A DNA stretch of 64,000 bases from Methanosarcina vacuolata Z-761 (GTDB taxonomy: Archaea > Halobacteriota > Methanosarcinia > Methanosarcinales > Methanosarcinaceae). A program made the translations under genes and the position numbers. Below are positions 20,330 through 29,252 of the stretch, piece after piece; position 1 is the stretch's first letter, and each line of letters begins with the position of its first letter. Under the pieces are notes generated by a model, which was given only the letters and a program-made list of their open reading frames with translations, had not been told where the DNA came from and searched no databases. The DNA is taken from the NCBI RefSeq assembly GCF_000969905.1, contig NZ_CP009520.1:4216001-4280000 (forward strand), in the 5' to 3' direction.

Positions 20330-20605
20330 ATGTTACAAAAAATGAAAAAGGCATTAGCAATTCTACTTGCAGTCTGTTTTCTGGCTACAGTAACAGCTGG
20401 AGCAGTAAGTGCAAGTGAAAATAACAATGGAAATTGTGTAGTGCATGAAGATCATAACAAACAAGTTATCAAGAAAGTAATCAAACCAGTCCAGAAACCA
20501 GTAACTAAGAAAGTAGTTACACCAGTCCAGAAACCAGTAACCAAGAAGGTAGTTACACCAGTCCAGAAACCAGTAACCAAGCCTGTAACAAAGACCAGGC
20601 TATAA
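20330..20605 (+). CDS. Small exported protein with KPVTKK repeats
   Basis: This 91-residue protein has a clear signal peptide (MKKALAILLAVCFLATVTAG). A short acidic-histidine stretch follows, then about four units of an 11-residue repeat of the form VVTPVQKPVTK, very basic and proline-rich. At DNA level the repeat is a nearly exact 33-bp tandem unit (about 20476-20590). No catalytic domain is present. It may bind acidic surface polymers, but that is a guess. It stands alone with a strong hairpin downstream. Confidence 0.65.
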   Translation: MLQKMKKALAILLAVCFLATVTAGAVSASENNNGNCVVHEDHNKQVIKKVIKPVQKPVTKKVVTPVQKPVTKKVVTPVQKPVTKPVTKTRL

Positions 20606-20676
20606 CTGTCTTGAGTTACAAAATCGATAAAAACTTGATACATTCTTTACCTAAAAATATATGGTAAATTTCGGAT

Positions 20677-20733
20677 ATGGCTTATAGGACTTAAGAACCA
20701 TTTTTTAGGTTCTATAAGGGTTCTATAAGCCAT
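20677..20733. terminator. Hairpin downstream of the KPVTKK gene
   Basis: ATGGCTTATAG at 20677-20687 pairs with CTATAAGCCAT at 20723-20733, and an inner AGAACC/GGTTCT helix closes over a T-rich loop. It sits 72 bp after the stop codon. It could be a terminator or another short mobile repeat, since it contains TAGGACTTA. Confidence 0.45.
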
Positions 20734-21095
20734 GTCTAATTCTTGAATAAACGGCAATATAACTAATAAACCAAAAAGCATTGAAACATCAAAGCATTGA
20801 AACATCAGTTCTCTAATTAAGTGTTATTAAACTAAAGATCGCATTTGATTTTACCCTCAAATCAAAAGCACAAAACCTTTGCCAGACAGCAATATTTTAA
20901 CTTAAAATATTGCTATTTTTCTACTTTTCGATCTTGCTTCCTTCATTCTTTGATACCTGCAAAACTAATTATGAGCTCAACCCAAAACCAATTTTACTCT
21001 CAAAAATCAGTAAAGTTTCATACTATTTTCCTGATCTGAAACATAACTGCCCTAGTGCATTGATTCCAAAGTATGTCAGGAATGAATTTTTTGAA

Positions 21096-21173
21096 AACCA
21101 CTGAAAGCACAGAAAACACAGAAATCAGTAGTAAAGGCGTGTTTCTTCCGTGCTTTCCGTGTTTTCCGTGGTT
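21096..21173. repeat. Imperfect inverted repeat of ACGGAAAACACGG type
   Basis: AACCACTGAAAGCACAGAAA at 21096 is an imperfect inverted match to the TTCCGTGCTTTCCGTG...CCGTGGTT tract ending at 21173. Another TGTGTTTTCCGTG lies near 21208. It resembles dispersed ACCACGGAAAACACGG repeats seen in many prokaryotes. There is no coding role. Confidence 0.6.
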
Positions 21174-21479
21174 GTAATATCCAGATAGAATCGCTCTGCG
21201 ACCGGCTGTGTTTTCCGTGTTAAAGAATTCCATGTGACTTGAAAATAATATTTGAGTCGTGAGCTGTAATTATTTCCTTATTATGTACTTATTTGAGAAT
21301 CGATATACTAGTTACTCAAACGCTTATTGTTGAAATTCTTCAAAGTTTTGGCCTTTTGCCTTTATTGAAAACTTCCAGCAGGCCATTTTCCTAATCTTCG
21401 GTTGAGATAATAACTGCAAATATACGAACCATTTCCCAAAAACGATAACAGGAAAAAATGTTGTTTTTTGAAGGCATAT

Positions 21480-21722
21480 ACGAAAATCAGTTGATGGCAA
21501 CGGCTCATGGAATGTAGGGGCAAGGCTTGTTCTCTAAGGGCAGGACAGCCCTGAAGGATCTATTGTTTCCAGTGTTAAAGTAAAGAGGCAACGGGAAAAG
21601 TGATACCTCAGGTAATTATGGCTTAAGGTCGGTTCCAACATTATTCTTAAGGTCATTGACACTAAAAGCAGCAAGGTTATTGCTGAACAAAGAGCTACTG
21701 TAGAACATTATGAAAGCTAAAA
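21480..21722 (+). pseudogene. Decayed duplicate of the pilin gene 3' half
   Basis: The stretch matches the 3' half of the pilin gene at 18791-19504 (its bases from about 19285 to 19505). Examples are TCTATTGTTTCCAGTGTTAA against TCTACTGTTTCCACTGTAAA, and a shared end GAACATTATGAAAGCTAA. It carries frameshifts and stops. A miniature element (21731-21832) lies 8 bp after the stop, and a second element (21852-22034) follows. Confidence 0.8.
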
Positions 21723-21730
21723 CTGGAGAT

Positions 21731-21832
21731 GGCTCTTCGTCATTCCCTGTGGATAAGACGATTTTCAATTCGAGATCGCATTGGTTTTTATGAAGACATT
21801 ACAAGGATATCCACACAAAACAACGAAGAGCC
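21731..21832 (+). repeat. 102-bp miniature inverted-repeat element, copy C
   Basis: It starts GGCTCTTCGTCATTCCCTG and ends CACACAAAACAACGAAGAGCC. It is in the same orientation as copy A and has the closest terminal repeats of the set. It is inserted directly downstream of the pilin pseudogene. The flanks share only GAGAT, a possible decayed duplication. Confidence 0.85.
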
Positions 21833-21851
21833 AAAGAGATTTCTTTTCATA

Positions 21852-22034
21852 CGTCTTCGGTTAAGGAATTTTCTTTCCAGAAAGCTATCGATTTTGCATT
21901 AGAAACCAGCTTTCAATTTTGGCCTGTTTACATGAAATCAATACCCTGTCCCATATCACAATTTATTTAAATATTTGCCAAATGTTGAGGAAATAGACTC
22001 AATTTATCACGATTTCTTACTTAACCGAAGACGC
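21852..22034. repeat. 183-bp element with perfect 14-bp terminal inverted repeats
   Basis: CGTCTTCGGTTAAG at 21852-21865 is the exact reverse complement of 22021-22034. The interior is non-coding. After it the sequence resumes similarity to the DNA following the intact pilin gene (TTTTAATTTT...CCATTACCGAA), showing insertion into the duplicated flank. The remainder of 22035-22589 is gene-free. Confidence 0.7.
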
Positions 22035-22589
22035 ATGGATTTCTTTTTAATTTTGAGTAATTTCCATTACCGAAGACTCTTTCCGCAGATCAAATAATAC
22101 TGGTAGTTGAAAGCTACCGGTTCCCGGAAAAATTCTCTGTTTTTTAAATTACACGAGTTTTAAGGATTCTAATATGAATCAATCCTGAAATTAAAGGTTA
22201 TATTTCAAATTAAATGCCTTATAAAGCTTCTTTTATAAATATAAGTATTATAATATCTTGGAATATGTAAGTATTTTTATATTTTTCCCAGCTAATTCAA
22301 GACATGTCAACCGTTGATGGTTGGCAGGAAATAAGAAGACAATAAAACGATAGGACTTATGCTATTGAACTGAGAAAACAATAGCAGGAATCTTCTGTCA
22401 TTCATAATAAAGTACATCTGACAGATTTATTCGCGCTTTATTTTGAACCTCATATGCATGAGTTCCGTAGGAAAAAACAAAATTGTATCAAAGTATATTG
22501 AAAATTATATTAAAAATCATATTAAAACGTATTAAAAATAAATCAAAATATATAAATTATTGAATTAAAACAAAAAGAGGATTCGTATT

Positions 22590-22994
22590 ATGGGAATAAA
22601 AACATTTGACGGAATAAAAAAGCTCATGTGTATGTTTACACTTGTCTTTTTTGTAATGTCATTGACAGTTGCATCAGTAAGTGCAGGGTCAAATGATACA
22701 TATAAAGTAGAGAAGGCAAAGTTAGATGCAGAGAAGACTAAATTGGAAAAAGAAAAAATAGTAATATTAAAAGAGAAGGCTACATTAGAAAAAGAAAAAA
22801 AGACATTGGAAGCACAGAAGAAGAAACTGAGCACGAAAAATAAAACTGACAAAGAATACCAGAACTGGCTCAAAAATTACAACAACTTTTTAACCAAATA
22901 TAACAAATGTCTGAGCAAATATAAAACATGGGAAACCAAATACAACACCTGTGTAAAGAACTATAAAGTTCTGGAACAAAAATACAAGAAATAA
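22590..22994 (+). CDS. Small exported lysine-rich coiled-coil protein
   Basis: This 134-residue protein has a signal peptide ending near VASVSAG. A highly charged coiled coil follows, rich in Lys and Glu (KLDAEKTKLEKEKIVILKEK and onward, about residues 38-75). The C-terminal part has repeated YNxCLSKYKTWETKYNxC-like units with two cysteines. AGAGGA lies about 10 nt before ATG 22590. No known domain is recognised. Like the KPVTKK protein 2 kb upstream it is small, secreted and strongly basic. It may be a cell-surface spacer; the function is unknown. Confidence 0.6.
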   Translation: MGIKTFDGIKKLMCMFTLVFFVMSLTVASVSAGSNDTYKVEKAKLDAEKTKLEKEKIVILKEKATLEKEKKTLEAQKKKLSTKNKTDKEYQNWLKNYNNFLTKYNKCLSKYKTWETKYNTCVKNYKVLEQKYKK

Positions 22995-23517
22995 AGGCAG
23001 TGAGAACCGGCTATAAAATAAAAATATAAAAGGTGGCTATAAAAGACAGTGCGCCAATTTTCTGTAAAATCATAAGTTTTTGGATGTTGTTGGATAGAAG
23101 ATTCGATATGTGCAGATAAATTTCATCCATAGCGTACAAAAACTTAAGTTGAATTTACAGCAAACTTGCGACACTGCCAGGTAATTTCCTACCAGGATTT
23201 ACGCACTTGAGGGACAAATAAAAGCATGTATTGATCTGTCAGGAATATTTATATTCAGGCATTTCAATGCTTCATGCTATTGATTTTTCAGTTCAGGTGC
23301 GTATTCCTGCCTAAATATAAGCTCTTTTATTATAAATATATTCACAATTTCTCATCATATTCCTGCTACGCACATCCACCATATTCCCGTTACACACATA
23401 TTATTGGAGTTGTATTTTGGGTCTATCGTTCGTTTTGGATTTGGAAGACAGGAGCTTATTTCTATAGAGTTTATTCTCATTATCGATTTTTGCCTATTTG
23501 GACCTAAAGAAGTCAGG
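22995..23517. other. Intergenic region between convergent genes
   Basis: There is no coding signal. A CCAGGATTTACGC stretch near 23190-23204 resembles one end of the TAGGACTTACG element family, without a visible partner. Confidence 0.3.
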
Positions 23518-23757
23518 TCAAAGCCCGGCTCTTTCGATCAGCAGATCTGCCACATGTTTTGCATCTTTGAACGGAAAATCCTTTTCAGTAATCAGGCCTT
23601 CCGCCTCTCTTGCAGTAACCTCAACATCACCGATTCTGCCTGTGGTGTCAAGCCCTTCAGGCAAGGCAGCAATCAACTCGTCCATTGTGTTTATGGGAAA
23701 TTTTGCATCTTTAAGAATTTCAATGATCTGTTCGTAAACCTCTTCCTTTACGCCCAT
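23518..23757 (-). CDS. MTH865-like small protein
   Basis: This 79-residue soluble acidic protein begins MGVKEEVYEQIIEILKDAKF. It closely follows the family named after Methanothermobacter MTH865 (PF07747), a helical fold related to EF-hand pairs. The PEGLDTTGRIGDVEVTAREA and EKDFPFKDAKHVADL segments are characteristic. The function is unknown. It lies 108 bp downstream of the second methyltransferase on the same strand and may be a separate unit. Confidence 0.85.
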   Translation of the reverse strand: MGVKEEVYEQIIEILKDAKFPINTMDELIAALPEGLDTTGRIGDVEVTAREAEGLITEKDFPFKDAKHVADLLIERAGL

Positions 23758-23865
23758 CTTTTCCCTCCGATACGGTTCTCTTTAGTTCTCACTTTAAAGA
23801 GCCTATAAGTATTGACTCCTGCCCATAAATCCTGTTTTCATTTTATTTCCACATTTCCTTCAGGT

Positions 23866-24627
23866 TCACTTTTCCCCATAGATTAAGTGGTACTTGTAAT
23901 TATAAGCTATCCGTTTCCTGAACGGCATGTCCTCTTTCTGAAGGTCCATAATATCTTTCAGGTCGATGTCTTTTATATTATTGAATCCCACAGCTCTGAA
24001 GTATTCAAGCATTTTTTCAGGAGAAACTCCATGCCTGTTTGGAAGTTCACTGTCTATCTCTCTGGAGTAATGCCCTTTTCTGGGATTCCTTCTTTCAACA
24101 AGCAAAGTGCAGAAATCACTTACAAGCCTCCTTGCGTTTGTTTCTATTGAACCATCATTCCAGACTCCATCAATAACAATAAGCTTTCCTCCTTCCACAA
24201 GCACCTTTTTCCAGTTCTGGACCGCAGTATCAGGGTGAGGAAGGGTCCAGAGGAGATGGCGGTTGACAACTACATCAAATGAACCTGCCTCAAAAGGAGG
24301 AGCTTCAGCATCCCCTTTTTTGAAGACACTATTAAACCCTCTTCGGGAAGCTTTTTCCCTGGCTTTTGCAAGCATTTTTTCTGAAAGGTCAAGGCCTGTA
24401 ACGTGATGCCCCATTTCAGCAAACAGCAATCCAATTTCGCAGGTCCCGCAACCTACGTCAAGCACCTTTAACCTGCCTGGAGGAAGAAGGTTTTTAAACA
24501 CGTTTTTCCAGGCTTCTCTTTCGGCTTCACTCGTGATCCCATGCCCTTCATGGCTGTCATAGGTCTCGGACGAAACGTCCCATATGCGGGCAATATTCTG
24601 TTTGATCTGGTTTTCCTGAATGGTCAT
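23866..24627 (-). CDS. SAM-dependent methyltransferase, importer-linked (paralogue B)
   Basis: This 253-residue class I methyltransferase has motif I VLDVGCGTCEIGLLF, motif II GLDLS and a later VNRHLLWTLPHPD segment. It is clearly paralogous to the protein at 31602-32369: both have an N-terminal WDVSSETYDSHEGHGI-like stretch, HLLWTLP, IDGVW and a YxYHLI ending. Its start overlaps the upstream ATPase stop by 4 nt, so it is translationally coupled to an ABC importer. The substrate is unknown. Coupling suggests it modifies the imported compound or a chelator. Confidence 0.8.
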   Translation of the reverse strand: MTIQENQIKQNIARIWDVSSETYDSHEGHGITSEAEREAWKNVFKNLLPPGRLKVLDVGCGTCEIGLLFAEMGHHVTGLDLSEKMLAKAREKASRRGFNSVFKKGDAEAPPFEAGSFDVVVNRHLLWTLPHPDTAVQNWKKVLVEGGKLIVIDGVWNDGSIETNARRLVSDFCTLLVERRNPRKGHYSREIDSELPNRHGVSPEKMLEYFRAVGFNNIKDIDLKDIMDLQKEDMPFRKRIAYNYKYHLIYGEK

Positions 24628-25331
24628 ATATTAACAACTCTCTTTATATTTTCAATTGAGGTGATGGTTCCGTTATCGAGATAGGCAATCCTGTGGCAAA
24701 CCTTCCTTAACACTTCAAGGTCATGGGAGATCAGCAAGTAGGAAACGCCTGTCTCCCTCTGAAGCTTCTGCATAAGGCGCAGGATCTGTGCCTGCACTGA
24801 AACATCAAGCATAGAAGTCGGCTCGTCAGCAACGATAAAATCAGGAGATAAAGCCATGATCCTTGCGAGCACTATCCTCTGGATCTCACCCCCGCTGAGC
24901 TGAACCGGATAACGAGCAAGATGTTCAGGGCGCAGCCCTGTAAGCTCTGCCAGTTCCTCTCCCCGCTTCAGGAGAGCATCTTGTTTTAGCCCGGAATGAA
25001 GTTTGAGGGGCTCTATAAGGTTCTCAAAAGCTTTCATACGAGGGTCAAGAGAAGTCTCAGGATGCTGGAAAATCATCTGGATTTTAGGGCGCAGTTTCCT
25101 GAACTCTTTTTTACCCATATTCAGTATATTCGCTCCCTGAACCCGGATTTCTCCGCCTGTGGGTCTTTCAAGCCCTACAATACATTTGCCGATAGTGGTC
25201 TTTCCTGAACCGCTTTTTCCGAAAAGTCCAAGGGTTTCTCCGCGAGATACTGAAAAACTGACGTTTGTGAACACATCCAGAGTCCCAAAGTTCATTGCCA
25301 GTTCGTTTACTGAAAGGACTGGAAGTGACAC
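24624..25331 (-). CDS. Opp/Nik-type ABC importer ATPase, second subunit
   Basis: This 235-residue protein has Walker [11 protein letters not shown]-loop FQHPETSLDPRM, signature LSGGEIQR, Walker B IVADEPTSMLD and an H-loop ISHDLEV. The Q-loop DP context is typical of DppF/OppF/NikE subunits. It lacks the cysteine-rich C-terminal tail of its partner. It overlaps the partner gene by 25 nt and the following methyltransferase by 4 nt. With the other subunits it should power uptake of peptides, nickel or a metal chelate. Confidence 0.85.
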   Translation of the reverse strand: MSLPVLSVNELAMNFGTLDVFTNVSFSVSRGETLGLFGKSGSGKTTIGKCIVGLERPTGGEIRVQGANILNMGKKEFRKLRPKIQMIFQHPETSLDPRMKAFENLIEPLKLHSGLKQDALLKRGEELAELTGLRPEHLARYPVQLSGGEIQRIVLARIMALSPDFIVADEPTSMLDVSVQAQILRLMQKLQRETGVSYLLISHDLEVLRKVCHRIAYLDNGTITSIENIKRVVNI

Positions 25332-26248
25332 CTGATCCAGCCTCCTTTATGGTTTTTCATCTCAGGATGTTTTCTGAAGCACTCAATACTCGAGTACCTG
25401 CACCTCTCATGGAAAAGACAGCCATCAGGAAGGCATATCCTGCTTGGGCTCTGCCCGCTCAGGGGAACAAGCCCGTTTCTGGGTTGAGCCCGGATAAGCC
25501 CTTTTGTATAAGGATGCAGGGGTGTGTTCAAAACTTTTGAAGCCTCATCCAGTTCCACAATCTCTCCTGCATACATCACGGCTATTCTGTCGCAAACCTC
25601 AAGAGCCAGATCAAGGTCATGAGTGATCAGGAGCATTGTCTTCCCATATTCTTTTTTTATTTTAGTAAAAAGCTCCACTGCCCCTTCCTTTGCTTCGGGG
25701 TCCAGCCCTTTTGTAGGTTCATCCGCAATCACAAGCTCGGGCTCAAAAGAAAGAGACATGCAAGCGATCAACCTCTGCCTCATGCCTCCAGACAACTGGT
25801 GCGGATAGAGGTCACAGAGTTTTTCGGGGTATTTCAAAAGGAGTTTTTTCATAAGCCTCAGCGATTTTTTCATCCCCTCCTTTTTGTCAACCCCTCTTTC
25901 TTCGAAAACTTCCTCTATCTGAAGCCGGTTTTTAAGAACAGGGTTCAGGGCTCCGGCAGGGTTCTGGGGCATGAGAGAAATGCGTTTTCCCCGGATTTTC
26001 CGGAGCTCTGAAAGTTTAAGGGAAAAAAGGTCCTGCCCACGAAAAAACACCGTTCCTGAAACATTCGCATTTGTCGGAAGAAGCCTCAGCAGGGAAAGGC
26101 CGATAACAGATTTTCCTGACCCGCTTTCCCCGATTATCCCGAAAGTTTCTCCTTCCCTGATCTCAAAGAAGACGTGAGAAACTGCTTTTACAGTATTCTC
26201 ACCTGCAGGAAACTCAACCGAAAGGTCTCTTATTTCAAGCAGACTCAA
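25307..26248 (-). CDS. Opp/Nik-type ABC importer ATPase, first subunit
   Basis: This 313-residue protein has Walker A GESGSGKS, Q-loop MPQNPAGALNPV, signature LSGGMRQR and Walker B VIADEPTKGLD. The C-terminal oligopeptide/dipeptide domain is cysteine-rich (CLPDGCLFHERCRYSSIEC), where DppD/OppD proteins often bind an Fe-S cluster. It overlaps the permease gene by 4 nt. Substrate class (dipeptide, nickel or metallophore) cannot be told from the ATPase alone. Confidence 0.86.
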   Translation of the reverse strand: MSLLEIRDLSVEFPAGENTVKAVSHVFFEIREGETFGIIGESGSGKSVIGLSLLRLLPTNANVSGTVFFRGQDLFSLKLSELRKIRGKRISLMPQNPAGALNPVLKNRLQIEEVFEERGVDKKEGMKKSLRLMKKLLLKYPEKLCDLYPHQLSGGMRQRLIACMSLSFEPELVIADEPTKGLDPEAKEGAVELFTKIKKEYGKTMLLITHDLDLALEVCDRIAVMYAGEIVELDEASKVLNTPLHPYTKGLIRAQPRNGLVPLSGQSPSRICLPDGCLFHERCRYSSIECFRKHPEMKNHKGGWIRCHFQSFQ

Positions 26249-27147
26249 TCGATTTCGCCTCCTTCGTGATTTGGGTCAAGGATATCCCTCATACCGTCTC
26301 CAAGGATACTGAAGATAATCACAATGGAAGTTATGGCAAGCCCTGGAAAGATCGTCTGGTAAGGAGCTGTCCTCATGAATTCCTTTCCTGCGGAAAGCAT
26401 TGCCCCCCATTCAGGCACATCGGCAGGCAGCCCTATTCCGAGAAAACTCAATGTGGCAATAGAGAGAATTACGTGTCCGAAATCTATTGTAGCCAGCACG
26501 AGGAGAGTGGCTATGGCATTGGGCACAATATGCTTGCGTATTATGTAAAAATCTCCGGCCCCACCCGTTATGGCAGAAAGGACAAATTCCTGTTTTTTGA
26601 TTGAAAGGACCTGCCCCCGCATCATCCTGGCGTACTTTGCCCAGTGGACTATCGAGAGGGCAAGCATCAGGTTGAAAACCCCGGCCCCGAGTGCCCCCAT
26701 AATAGTGAGGGCAAAGATAACCGAAGGAAAAGAAAGGAAGATATCTATAACCCTGGAGATGCTTTCATCCACAAGGCCCCCATAATAACCTGCTGCACAG
26801 CCCGCCGCAGTTCCCAGAAACAGGGAAATCAGAACTACTCCTGCTGCAATTGAAAGGGAAGTCCGGGCCCCTATAAGGATTCGGCTCAGGAGGTCCCTTC
26901 CGAGGTAATCCGTACCCAGGATATGCTCCTCTGACGGACTCAGATTCTTATTTTTCAGGTCAATTGCATTGGGGTCGTAAGGGGAAAGCAGTGGAGCAAA
27001 AATGGCAAGCACGGCAAAAAGCAAAAGGACTGCCAGTGCAAAAAGCATATCTTTCCTTTGAAAAATTCTTTTTACAAATTGACTTCCGTAAGCTTCCGGA
27101 AGTGAGAAACTCTTTTTTCTTAACTTATTAGCAAATACATTGTCCAT
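26245..27147 (-). CDS. Opp/Nik-type ABC importer permease (DppC/NikC-like)
   Basis: This 300-residue protein has an N-terminal cytoplasmic region, then a first helix (MLFALAVLLLFAVLAIFAPLL). After it come the family motif HILGTDYLGRDLLSRILIGA and a block of five helices, with an EAA-type loop (AITGGAGDFYIIRKHIVPNA). It follows the other permease by only 4 bp, indicating a tight operon. Confidence 0.88.
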   Translation of the reverse strand: MDNVFANKLRKKSFSLPEAYGSQFVKRIFQRKDMLFALAVLLLFAVLAIFAPLLSPYDPNAIDLKNKNLSPSEEHILGTDYLGRDLLSRILIGARTSLSIAAGVVLISLFLGTAAGCAAGYYGGLVDESISRVIDIFLSFPSVIFALTIMGALGAGVFNLMLALSIVHWAKYARMMRGQVLSIKKQEFVLSAITGGAGDFYIIRKHIVPNAIATLLVLATIDFGHVILSIATLSFLGIGLPADVPEWGAMLSAGKEFMRTAPYQTIFPGLAITSIVIIFSILGDGMRDILDPNHEGGEID

Positions 27148-27151
27148 AATA

Positions 27152-28093
27152 TCAGCCGTACCTTATCCGTGGGTCCAGATGCGTATAGAGCATATCCACA
27201 AGGAAATGCACAAAGAGGAACATCGTAACGATCGCAAGCACACAGCCCTGGACTACAGGCAAATCCCTGGCAGAAATTGAGTCCACGAGCAGGCTTCCTA
27301 TCCCTGGCCAGGCAAAGATCTTTTCAATCACAACAGCCCCTCCAAGCAAGCTTCCCATCTGAAAACCAATAACTGTGATAACAGGTAGCATTGCATTTTT
27401 AAGGGCATGCCTGCTTACGATTTTCCATAAAGGAAGTCCTTTGGCTTTTGCAAACCTGATGTATTCCTGTCCCAGGGTCTCAAGCATGCTTGTCCTCGTA
27501 ACTCTCATAACCGCAGCAATGGAATGAAGAGAAAGGGCTGCGGCGGGCAAAAACAGATTTTCCAGGCTCCCGTAACCCGTCACAGGCACGAGTTTCAGCT
27601 TCAGGGAAAATATCAGGATAAGAAGCAGGGCTACCCAGAAACCGGGCATTGAAACTCCAAAGAGAGTCACGATCCTGAGAATGTGATCCGAAATCTTGTT
27701 TTCCCGTAGGGCTGAGTAAATTCCCAGGCTTACTCCCGCAAGTATTGCAATTAACATACTCACCAATGCGAGCTGGATAGTTGCTGGGAGGCGTAAAGCC
27801 AGAAGATAAAGGACTGGCTTTTTGAAAACATAGGAAGTTCCGATGTCCCCTTTAAATACTGCTTCTTTAATCCACCTGAAAAATTGCAGGTAAAGAGGGT
27901 CATCCAGGTCATATCTATCTGAAATCTGGTTAAGCTGTTCTTCGGTAACGCTTTCTTCCAGGCCCACAAATGTGTGCTTGAGGACTAAATTAGCCGTGCC
28001 TCCCGGAATTACGTTCATAAGGAAAAAAGTCAAAGCACAAACTGCAAAAAGCGTAAGTGCCATGAAACCTGCCCTTTTTATGAAATATTTCAT
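27152..28093 (-). CDS. Opp/Nik-type ABC importer permease (DppB/NikB-like)
   Basis: This 313-residue protein has six predicted helices. Family features are an N-terminal MKYFIKRAGFMALTLFAVC segment, an outside loop with the YDLDDPLYLQFFRWI pattern, and an EAA loop (AKAKGLPLWKIVSRHALKNA). The start is ATG 28093. The gap to the binding-protein stop is 110 bp, larger than elsewhere in the operon. Confidence 0.88.
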   Translation of the reverse strand: MKYFIKRAGFMALTLFAVCALTFFLMNVIPGGTANLVLKHTFVGLEESVTEEQLNQISDRYDLDDPLYLQFFRWIKEAVFKGDIGTSYVFKKPVLYLLALRLPATIQLALVSMLIAILAGVSLGIYSALRENKISDHILRIVTLFGVSMPGFWVALLLILIFSLKLKLVPVTGYGSLENLFLPAAALSLHSIAAVMRVTRTSMLETLGQEYIRFAKAKGLPLWKIVSRHALKNAMLPVITVIGFQMGSLLGGAVVIEKIFAWPGIGSLLVDSISARDLPVVQGCVLAIVTMFLFVHFLVDMLYTHLDPRIRYG

Positions 28094-28203
28094 GTTTTCG
28101 CCTCAACCCGGACAGAAAGAAAGCCTATCTATCCGTACTACTTTGAGTGAATATGGACCCAGGTTAGAGTCTGAAAAATTCAGACCCTTCCCTGAAAATC
28201 CCT

Positions 28204-29252
28204 TCAGCTTTTATTTTCCAGATACATGTCCGCATTTATCCGGTAGTCATGGGCTGTCGGGTCGAAAACATATCCTTTTACATAATCTTTTTTCACGATT
28301 GCACAGCCGTAGTAAGCCACTATGATCATGGGCTGTTCATCATAAACGATAGATTCTACCTCATTGAACTTTTTATAGCGTTCATTCAGATCCGTGATTT
28401 TTCTGGCTTCCGTTATCAAAGCATCTACTTTCGAATTGGAATATCCAGGTCCATTATCAGTGCCATTTGTCATATACCAGTTCGTAAGAATATATTCCGG
28501 ATCAGGAACCATTGCGATATTGTAAGCTGCAAGGTAGATGTCCCAGTCTCCTTTTTCTCTTCTGTCATCTATTGACCCCATTTCCATAACTTCTGTCTCT
28601 ATGCCTATTCCTGCCTCCTTTAACTGGGCAGCCATAGCTTCAGCCATTGGAGGGAGACCAGGCCTTGCAGCATAAGTCATAAGGTTGAGCTTGAGGGGTT
28701 TTCCGTCCTTATCCCTTATTCCGTCCCCATCAGTGTCAACCCAGCCCGCAGCTGTCAGGAGTTCATCAGCTTTCTCAAGGTCCTGGCTGTAGGGCTTCAG
28801 GCTCTTGTTTGCCCAGACCATTGTGGGCAGGAAAGGACCTGCAGCAGCTTCTCCTACATTGTATAGCACATTTTCTGCGATATCAGACCTGTTTATGGCA
28901 TAGGACATAGCCTGCCTTACTCTGACATCTTCAAGGGGCTCATGCTTTAGATTAAGGTCAAGTTTGTAGACTCTGGGAGTTTTGTACTTCTCTACGTTAA
29001 TGCCGTCTATGGCGTTAATCCTGTCAGTTTCACTATAGGGTACATCAACGGTGAAGTCAACTTCTCCATTTTCGATTGCCATTGCCCTTGTGTTTGGATC
29101 AGGTATCCCCTTAAGGATCATTTTATCAAGCCCTACTTCTCCTCCCCACCAGTTTTCATTCTTTACGACTGTCAGAACTCTGGTCTGTTCGTCAAAGGAT
29201 TCGAATTTATACGGGCCCGTCCCAACAGGTTTTACAAATTCTCCTTTTTCAT
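28204..29252 (-). pseudogene. Substrate-binding protein of Opp/Nik importer, C-terminal part (split by IS)
   Basis: This is the downstream portion of a family 5 extracellular binding protein. It reads EKGEFVKPVGTGPYKFES into WWGGEVGLDKMILKGIPDP and ends in DYRINADMYLENKS. It contains the EF-hand-like DTDGDGIRDKDGK insert seen in archaeal members. It has no start of its own and is interrupted at 29252/29253 by the IS element. Removing the IS and one TTTCAT copy joins it in frame to 30973-31573, giving about 547 residues, a normal length. The family binds oligopeptides, nickel or metal complexes. Confidence 0.88.

Noticed and set aside
21018-21233. 71-residue minus-strand frame across the ACGGAAAACACGG repeats
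   Set aside because: It is repeat-derived low-complexity sequence, without start signal.
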